From the NCBI GenBank assembly GCA_041914785.1, contig JAYSCT010000004.1, positions 1 to 64,000 on the forward strand: a stretch of DNA of 64,000 nt. The letters are read 5' to 3'. The stretch comes from Pelomonas sp041914785. GTDB taxonomy: Bacteria > Pseudomonadota > Gammaproteobacteria > Burkholderiales > Burkholderiaceae_C. The notes beneath the pieces were generated by a model. That model saw only the letters and a program-made list of their open reading frames with translations, was not told the origin of the DNA and searched no databases. How positions within the stretch are numbered: position 1 is the first letter of the stretch; each line of letters starts with the position of its first letter. Of this stretch, positions 59,062-64,000 are shown piece by piece. Both the position numbers and the translations under genes were made by a program.

Positions 59062-59133
59062 AAATGCACGAACCCGCCCAACTGCACCCAGCAGTTCAAG
59101 GCATTGGACTCCGACTACTTCAAGGATCTGCGC

Positions 59134-59913
59134 ATGACGCCCAACTCCCCATCCTTCGTGGCATCGACGACGTGGCGCATCGCGCGTGCCGTCGCTGCGC
59201 TCCTGTTCGTCGTCGGGTTCTCCTCTGCGGCCACCGCCGGCGAAGTCGAGGATCGGATCAAGGCCGCAGTGACGGCGAACACGCGCGGCAAGGTGACGGC
59301 AGACCAGGTCACGGCGTCGCCGGTGGCCGGCGTGTACGAGGTTCTGTCCGGCTCGGACATCTTCTACGTCGACTCGACGGGCCGCTACGGCTTCGTCGAC
59401 GGCCGCCTGGTCGACCTGCAGCAGTCCCGCGACCTCACGGCCGCGCGGCTGGACCAGCTGACCCGCGTTGACTTCCAGAAGCTGCCGCTGGACCTGGCCA
59501 TCAAGGAGGTGCGCGGCAACGGCCGTCGCGTGCTGGCGGTCTTCGAGGACCCGGGCTGCCCGGTATGCCGGTCACTGCACAAGTTCATGTCCCAGCTGCC
59601 GGACGTCACGATCTACCACTTCGTCTATCCCGTGACCGACCCACGCTCGGTGCCGAAGTCGCGCGTCGTGTGGTGCTCCGGCAATCGGGCGGCCGCCTGG
59701 CAGGCCGCCATGCGCGGCGGCGAGGTCCAGGGAAGCGGCAACTGCGATGTGAGCGGCATCCAGCGCATCGTGAACCTCGGCGAAGAACTGAAGCTGCAGG
59801 GCACTCCCGTGGTCGTGTTGGCCAACGGGAAGCGGCTGGTGGGCGCGACGCCGCCCGACCAGTTCCTCGCCGACCTCGACGAGTCGACCTCCCAGGTCGC
59901 CATGCGTCGCTGA
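59134..59913 (+). CDS. DsbC-family thiol-disulfide isomerase of the transfer module
   Basis: Periplasmic protein of 259 residues with signal peptide (ARAVAALLFVVGFSSAATA). The N-terminal dimerisation domain (about 30-100) contains GVYEVLSGSDIFYVDSTGRYGFVDGRLVDL. The thioredoxin-like domain has the redox pair C142-P-V-C145 (FEDPGCPVCRSLH) and the cis-Pro loop LQGTPVVVLANG. It probably folds Cys-rich T4SS proteins such as the PFL_4710-like product. AAGGA precedes the ATG. Followed closely by the two Ivy-like genes. Confidence 0.88.
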   Translation: MTPNSPSFVASTTWRIARAVAALLFVVGFSSAATAGEVEDRIKAAVTANTRGKVTADQVTASPVAGVYEVLSGSDIFYVDSTGRYGFVDGRLVDLQQSRDLTAARLDQLTRVDFQKLPLDLAIKEVRGNGRRVLAVFEDPGCPVCRSLHKFMSQLPDVTIYHFVYPVTDPRSVPKSRVVWCSGNRAAAWQAAMRGGEVQGSGNCDVSGIQRIVNLGEELKLQGTPVVVLANGKRLVGATPPDQFLADLDESTSQVAMRR

Positions 59914-59927
59914 CCTCAGGAGCCACC

Positions 59928-60428
59928 ATGCATCGAATCCTCGTCGCTGTCGTTGCCACCTTGCTGACGCTGTGCGCCAGCGCCCAGGCGCAGGAATGGC
60001 GTCGGGACGGCGTGGCCAAGTGCCCGCCGTCCAAGCCTACCGGTGAGATCACCATCGCCCGCCTGGCGCTCCAGTCCGGAGACGCCCGGCATTGGCTGGC
60101 TGCCGACCCCGCCTTTGCCGCCAAGCATGCGGCCGAGGCCCGGGGCGAGGCCCCCTGGCTTCGGAGCTTCAGCGAGAAGTCGGGGCCGGTTCGCATGTAC
60201 AGCAGCGGGAAGAAGCTCGCCTTCGTCGTCGCTGTGTGCCCGGCCCAGGACTGCGCAACCCAGCGCGCCTGGGTTGCCTTCGAGCCCGCGACTGGGGCCT
60301 ACGGCATCACGGTGATGGAGGGCCGCAACCTCCGGGAAGTCATCCCCGGCGCCCACAACACCACGCTGGCCGAGCACCAGCCGCTGATCGGTGACGCCTT
60401 GCAGTGCGCCATCCAAGCCGATTCGTGA
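59928..60428 (+). CDS. Ivy-like exported protein (putative lysozyme/transglycosylase inhibitor)
   Basis: 166 residues with signal peptide ILVAVVATLLTLCASAQA. The second half resembles the Ivy family: LAFVVAVCPAQDCATQRAWVAFEPATGAYG, with C104 and C109 spaced as in the Ivy CKPHDC loop, but the inhibitory His is replaced by Gln. Family proteins inhibit c-type lysozyme and can restrain lytic transglycosylases. AGGAG stands before the ATG. Placement between DsbC-like and a transglycosylase gene suggests protection of the cell during wall opening. Ivy assignment is by motif only. Confidence 0.6.
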   Translation: MHRILVAVVATLLTLCASAQAQEWRRDGVAKCPPSKPTGEITIARLALQSGDARHWLAADPAFAAKHAAEARGEAPWLRSFSEKSGPVRMYSSGKKLAFVVAVCPAQDCATQRAWVAFEPATGAYGITVMEGRNLREVIPGAHNTTLAEHQPLIGDALQCAIQADS

Positions 60429-60460
60429 TCGTCGACCACCTCACCAGGAACGGAGTCAAC

Positions 60461-60973
60461 ATGCACAAAGCCGCTCCCACCGTAGGCGCCATGGCCTTGG
60501 GTCTACTCGGCGCGCTCTCGCTGGTCCTCATCAGCGTCGCTGCGCCGGCACCGGCCGTCCAGCTCGACGGCGAGGCGCGCTGCGGCGACGCCCGGCTCAC
60601 CGTCGTCCTGTCGGGCGTTCTCGTTGGCGACGGCCAGCGCGCCCTGTCGGTGGCGCCGGACTTCGCACGCGCTCACCGGGCTCACACCGAAACCGAGGGA
60701 CAGTGGCTGCAGGATCTCTCCGGCACCACGGGCGCGACACGGCTTTTCGACGACGGCGCGCACCAGGTGCTTGTCGTCGCCGCTTGCCCGCAGGGCCGCT
60801 GCGAGGAAGAGCGCGCGTTGGTTGCCTTCGAGCCTTCGACCGGCGACTACGGCGCCACCGTGCACGACGGCCCTATCGCTCGCCAAATCCTGGACGGCCG
60901 AGACCCTGATCTCGTCGTCCACCCCCGCGCGATCCGCGCGGCGCTGGCCTGCGCCACGCAGGCGGGCTTCTGA
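60461..60973 (+). CDS. Second Ivy-like exported protein
   Basis: 170 residues, N-terminal export segment (LGLLGALSLVLISVAAPAPA). Clear paralogue of the preceding gene: QWLQDLSGTTGATRLFDDG, VVAACPQGRCEEERALVAFEPSTGDYGATVHDG. The Cys pair is kept at 109 and 114, but the loop reads CPQGRC, further from the Ivy consensus than the first copy. It lies 32 bases after the first copy, so a tandem duplication is likely. Start with GGAG upstream. Confidence 0.58.
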   Translation: MHKAAPTVGAMALGLLGALSLVLISVAAPAPAVQLDGEARCGDARLTVVLSGVLVGDGQRALSVAPDFARAHRAHTETEGQWLQDLSGTTGATRLFDDGAHQVLVVAACPQGRCEEERALVAFEPSTGDYGATVHDGPIARQILDGRDPDLVVHPRAIRAALACATQAGF

Positions 60974-60985
60974 GCGAGGTTGGCA

Positions 60986-61936
60986 ATGAACGCCCTGCCC
61001 GCCTTTCAACCGCTGCTCATGCCCGTGACCTGGCTGCCGGCGCTGCGCCGCCACGTCGGTCGCTGCCTCGGCGCCCTGCTGATGCTGGCCGGGTTCGGCG
61101 TTCTGGCTGCGGGCACGTGCGCCGACTTCCTCAACGCCCTCGCGCAGCGCGAGTCGGGCATGAACGCCTCGGTGGTCAACCCGTACGGCTACGTCGGCCT
61201 CTTCCAGATGGGTGAAGCTGCACTCATCGACGCCGGCTACTACCGCCCTGACGGGACGGGCGCCAACGACTGGCGGGGCGGCTGGACGGGCAAGGACGGC
61301 ATCACGAGCCTCGCTGACTTCAAGTCGAACCCGCAGGCCCAGATCGCCGCCGTGACCGCCTACGAGGCCAAGCAGTGGTCCTACATCCAGTCCAAAGGGC
61401 TGGACCAATACATCGGCCAGACGATCGGCGGCGTGGAGATCACGCGCTCGGGGTTGATCGCCGGCGCCCACCTGGTCGGCGTCGGCAATCTCGGCAAGTT
61501 CCTCTGGAGCAACGGCACCACGGTGCCTGTGGACGGCAACCGCGTGCCGATCTCCCAGTACATCGCCCAGTTCGGCGGCTACCAGCTCACGGGCGCCGGC
61601 AACAACTGCTCCAGCATGCTGTCCGGCACCCCCACGGGCGGCGTGCCCATCGTGGCGCCGCCTACGGGCGGCAACAGCCCGGTCTACATGCCTGGTGTGC
61701 CGGCCGACAGCCGGTCGCCCGAACAAGCCTTCTATGGCAGCACGGGCGTGGGTCAGAGCGACGTGGCCATGACGATCAAGCTGATCGTGGCGGCGCTGCT
61801 GATGGTCATCGTCGCCCACGGCGTGCTCAGCAACTGGCACATCTTCAGCCGCGGCCGGATGCCCTGGGCAGGCTTCAAGCACAACAACACCCGTCTCTTC
61901 GTCATGGCCACGATGGTGTTCGTGCTGCTGACGTGA
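60986..61936 (+). CDS. Membrane-anchored lytic transglycosylase-like protein
   Basis: 316 residues. An N-terminal hydrophobic stretch (LGALLMLAGFGVLAAGTCA) precedes an SLT-like domain with the catalytic Glu at about 56 in ALAQRESGMN and NPYGYVGLFQMGEAALID. Two C-terminal membrane segments follow (VAMTIKLIVAALLMVIVAHGVL and LFVMATMVFVLLT), giving an unusual double-anchored layout. The start at 60986 follows GAGG; a TTG two codons earlier is possible. A second peptidoglycan hydrolase for this T4SS, distinct from that at 39431. Confidence 0.75.
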   Translation: MNALPAFQPLLMPVTWLPALRRHVGRCLGALLMLAGFGVLAAGTCADFLNALAQRESGMNASVVNPYGYVGLFQMGEAALIDAGYYRPDGTGANDWRGGWTGKDGITSLADFKSNPQAQIAAVTAYEAKQWSYIQSKGLDQYIGQTIGGVEITRSGLIAGAHLVGVGNLGKFLWSNGTTVPVDGNRVPISQYIAQFGGYQLTGAGNNCSSMLSGTPTGGVPIVAPPTGGNSPVYMPGVPADSRSPEQAFYGSTGVGQSDVAMTIKLIVAALLMVIVAHGVLSNWHIFSRGRMPWAGFKHNNTRLFVMATMVFVLLT

Positions 61937-61986
61937 CCCGCCATGACTGCCCTGCCCTCCGCCCCCAGTCTCCCGAGGAGTTGCCC

Positions 61987-62544
61987 ATGTCCCTGCTGAA
62001 CTTCTGGCGCCGCTTGTGGGCTTCGCCCGCGCCGCGGCAGCCGGTCCTCACGACACAGCCGCCGTCCACCTTCGGGCCATCTACGCTGATGCCGCCTCAG
62101 GATGAGGTGCCGGACTACGTGGCCGCCCTCACGGCGGCGCTGCAGCGTCGCCCGCGTGAGCGGCACCAGCTGCGCAGCCTGATCACCGTGGAAAGCACGC
62201 TGCGTTTCGCGCCCAAGGCAGGCCTCACCTCTATCGGCGATGGCGTGCTCACCCGAGCCCTGCAGGCCCTCGAAACCTTTGACGAGCTGTCGACCGATAG
62301 CAACCTGCTCCGCCTTGAGCGGCGCATGCGTCGCTGCCTGGCCGATCGACAGGCAGCCAAGCTGCGCGCCGAGGATGTCGACGTTCCTCTCGACACAGAT
62401 CCAGTAACGCACACCACGATGACCGCAGGCATGGCGGCCGCGCTGCGCGCCCTGCGCGAGGGTGATCGACACGCGTTGCGCCGCGCTGGCGCGCCGCCAC
62501 CGGCCCCAGTGGCAACGCCCCCCCAACCCACGAACAGGTTGTGA
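61987..62544 (+). CDS. Unknown ICE protein
   Basis: Not recognised; 185 residues with no signal peptide or membrane segment. The core is helical (DYVAALTAALQRRPRERHQLRSLI, then TRALQALETFDELSTDSNLLRLERRMRRCL). GAGGAG before the ATG supports the start. Its stop overlaps the GTG of the next gene, so these right-end genes form an operon. Confidence 0.55.
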   Translation: MSLLNFWRRLWASPAPRQPVLTTQPPSTFGPSTLMPPQDEVPDYVAALTAALQRRPRERHQLRSLITVESTLRFAPKAGLTSIGDGVLTRALQALETFDELSTDSNLLRLERRMRRCLADRQAAKLRAEDVDVPLDTDPVTHTTMTAGMAAALRALREGDRHALRRAGAPPPAPVATPPQPTNRL

Positions 62545-63026
62545 TCGTGCGGCCGTTTGGAGACCCAACAACCACCGACTTCGGTCGCTCACCGCCCTGG
62601 GTGAGGCTCGGCTGGGCCGGCATGCGCGCCCTGATCGCCAACAGCGAGGCGCGGGACATCGTGAGCGAGGCGCCGATGCTCGCGTTGGCACGCGCGCTGT
62701 TCATGGTCATCGCCCCCCACCTCGCCGGCGATGCCGACTCGGCGGATGTCGGCGTCACCGCCCTGATCGCCGCCGGCGTCGGCGATCTCACGATGTTCCA
62801 CTGGCTGACGACCAACCTACCCCACGGCTTCTGCCGGATTGCCGTCGTCGATAAGAAGGGCGCGCGCCTGGTGGGCGACGCGGCGCTGGATTGCCTGGAG
62901 CGCCACGGGCCGGGGCTCACGCCGTTTTACCAGATCGACCTGCGCCAGCTGCGGTTGCTCGACGAGTCGCGGGAACGGCGGCCGTCGACCGCCGCGCCGA
63001 CGTCGGCGCCTGCTGCTGCGGCGTGA
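62541..63026 (+). CDS. Unknown ICE protein
   Basis: Not recognised; 161 residues from a GTG overlapping the previous stop. A possible amphipathic or hydrophobic region (LALARALFMVIAPHL) and a globular C-terminal half (FCRIAVVDKKGARLVGDAALDCLERH). No signal peptide. Probably accessory. Confidence 0.5.
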   Translation: MIVRPFGDPTTTDFGRSPPWVRLGWAGMRALIANSEARDIVSEAPMLALARALFMVIAPHLAGDADSADVGVTALIAAGVGDLTMFHWLTTNLPHGFCRIAVVDKKGARLVGDAALDCLERHGPGLTPFYQIDLRQLRLLDESRERRPSTAAPTSAPAAAA

Positions 63027-63036
63027 GCAAACCAAC

Positions 63037-63282
63037 GTGTCGCAGGGCCTGACCCACAACCAGCGCGTGCTGGCTGCCCTGATCGCGAGAAGCGCGATCG
63101 ACAAGGCCCGCGCGCCTGAGGTGCAGCTGCCAACGCTGCTGGAAGCCCTGAGCGAGGCGATCACCGCCAAGGCCTGCGACGTAGCCCTGCTGGCAGCAGC
63201 AGGCAGAACCACTGACGAGCGACACCGCGAGGGGCTCGCCCAACTCGAACGCTGGAGGTGGGTATGGACCGCAAACCGGTAG
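63037..63282 (+). CDS. Unknown small protein
   Basis: Not recognised; 81 residues from a GTG at 63037. Helical sequence NQRVLAALIARSAIDKARAPEVQLPTLLEAL and EGLAQLERWRWVW. The frame extends further upstream, so the start is uncertain. It overlaps the next gene. Confidence 0.4.
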   Translation: MSQGLTHNQRVLAALIARSAIDKARAPEVQLPTLLEALSEAITAKACDVALLAAAGRTTDERHREGLAQLERWRWVWTANR

Positions 63283-63956
63283 AACGGAGCGACAGTGGGT
63301 GCCGCCATCGCAGCACAGTGACCTTCAGCGCGAAGTTCACTTCGGCCGTGTTCGATGGCTACGCGTTTGAGGCACGGGTCCTTTTAGCCATGGCGAGGGT
63401 GATGGATCAGGTCGACGCAGGACGAGCCCGGCAGTACCTCGGCCTCGCCCGTGAGCTGGCCGTCCTCTCAGGCCGGCTTGGTCACGCAGAAGAAGCGTTG
63501 ATCGCCAACGAGCCCGAGTTGGCGGCTGCCGCGGCCGCTGGCGCCATCCTCCATCGCACTGTGGCCTTCGGCAGGCACTGTGCCAACAGTTGCTTCACGT
63601 TCGAGGCTCGCCGGCGTCGCAAGGCCTTCATGGTGGTGCTGGCGCAGCGCCAGGTCACCGAGTCCGCGCTCGAGCTCGGCCCGGAGATCTCCGCGGTCGA
63701 CCAGTCCGAGCACCCAGACCTCAAGAGCGCTTCAGCGGCCGCAGAAGCCCTGCTGCAGGAGCGGCTGCAGCGCGAGCGCCAGACCGATTTGGCACCACGT
63801 GAAGCGACGGTCTTCGCGATGTACGCCACCTATCCCTGGATGGGTGTTGTTGTTGCCCACGAGCCGCCGCTTGAAGTTGTCCCCAGCTGCTGTGGACAAG
63901 AGGCGACTGAAGGCCTGCAAGTGCCTGTCGCGACTGGCGGGCGCCGGGCTGCCTAA
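63264..63956 (+). CDS. Unknown protein at right edge
   Basis: Not recognised; 230 residues from the ATG at 63264, with GGAGG upstream; a GTG at 63258 is possible. Helix-rich, with repeated Ala (EALIANEPELAAAAAAGAIL) and a basic block FEARRRRKAFMVV. The C-terminal third is less protein-like, and confidence is lower there. Last gene before the edge. Confidence 0.45.
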   Translation: MDRKPVERSDSGCRHRSTVTFSAKFTSAVFDGYAFEARVLLAMARVMDQVDAGRARQYLGLARELAVLSGRLGHAEEALIANEPELAAAAAAGAILHRTVAFGRHCANSCFTFEARRRRKAFMVVLAQRQVTESALELGPEISAVDQSEHPDLKSASAAAEALLQERLQRERQTDLAPREATVFAMYATYPWMGVVVAHEPPLEVVPSCCGQEATEGLQVPVATGGRRAA

Positions 63957-64000
63957 ATTTTTGGCAAGTGCCTGCATCAGCAGGCCCGAATACGTCGCCG

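Noticed and set aside
63970..63985. Hairpin after the last gene
   Set aside because: Six-bp stem with no T-tract on either strand; not enough for a terminator call.

Overview
The window is uniformly GC-rich double-stranded bacterial DNA. Protein resemblances (XerD, the LysR/oxidoreductase pair, a conjugation module of the PFGI-1/ICEclc class) point to a betaproteobacterium, probably Burkholderiales. This is inference from sequence reading only; no database search was run. No rRNA, tRNA or CRISPR array was seen.

Region 1 (1-4069) looks like ordinary chromosome: the start of exonuclease III (xthA, cut by the window edge), a LysR regulator divergent from an MDR-family oxidoreductase, and a convergent dihydrolipoamide-dehydrogenase-like flavoprotein.

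Region 2 (4277-30031) is one co-oriented gene run for a giant type I secreted RTX protein: ABC exporter, TolC-like outer-membrane channel, MotB/OmpA-like protein, HlyD adaptor, MotA/TolQ/ExbB-like protein with a long coiled-coil tail, HDOD protein, membrane-anchored degenerate GGDEF-EAL protein, and a 5529-residue secreted repeat protein. Three junctions overlap or nearly touch. The MotA/MotB-like pair beside a T1SS and a giant adhesin recalls SiiA/SiiB of Salmonella SPI-4. Adding HDOD and degenerate GGDEF-EAL proteins suggests a proton-channel-powered, c-di-GMP-responsive adhesin system. No LapG-like protease or LapD periplasmic sensor is present. This is the most interesting system in the window.

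Region 3 (30032-36069) starts with an AT-richer spacer, then a translationally coupled parD-parE-xerD operon, several small unknown genes, and a MobH-type relaxase on the minus strand. It looks like the mobilisation end of an integrative conjugative element (ICE).

Region 4 (36070-36959) has no gene. It holds two near-identical terminator hairpins flanking a cluster of strong hairpins and short repeats, and is the best candidate for oriT and its control region.

Region 5 (36960-63956) is a nearly complete type IV secretion (MPF-G) module in canonical order: PilL-like, PFL_4693-like, transglycosylase, PFL_4695-like, TraD, PFL_4697-like, RAQPRD, PFL_4701-like, PFL_4702-like, TIGR03750-like, PFL_4703-like, PFL_4704-like, PFL_4705-like, lipoprotein, TraC, PFL_4709-like, PFL_4710-like, PFL_4711-like, TraG. 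Accessory genes follow: a PH-domain protein, a ribbon-helix-helix-like regulator, a DsbC-like thiol protein, two Ivy-like putative lysozyme or transglycosylase inhibitors, a second transglycosylase and several unknown genes. The element appears to continue past the right edge.
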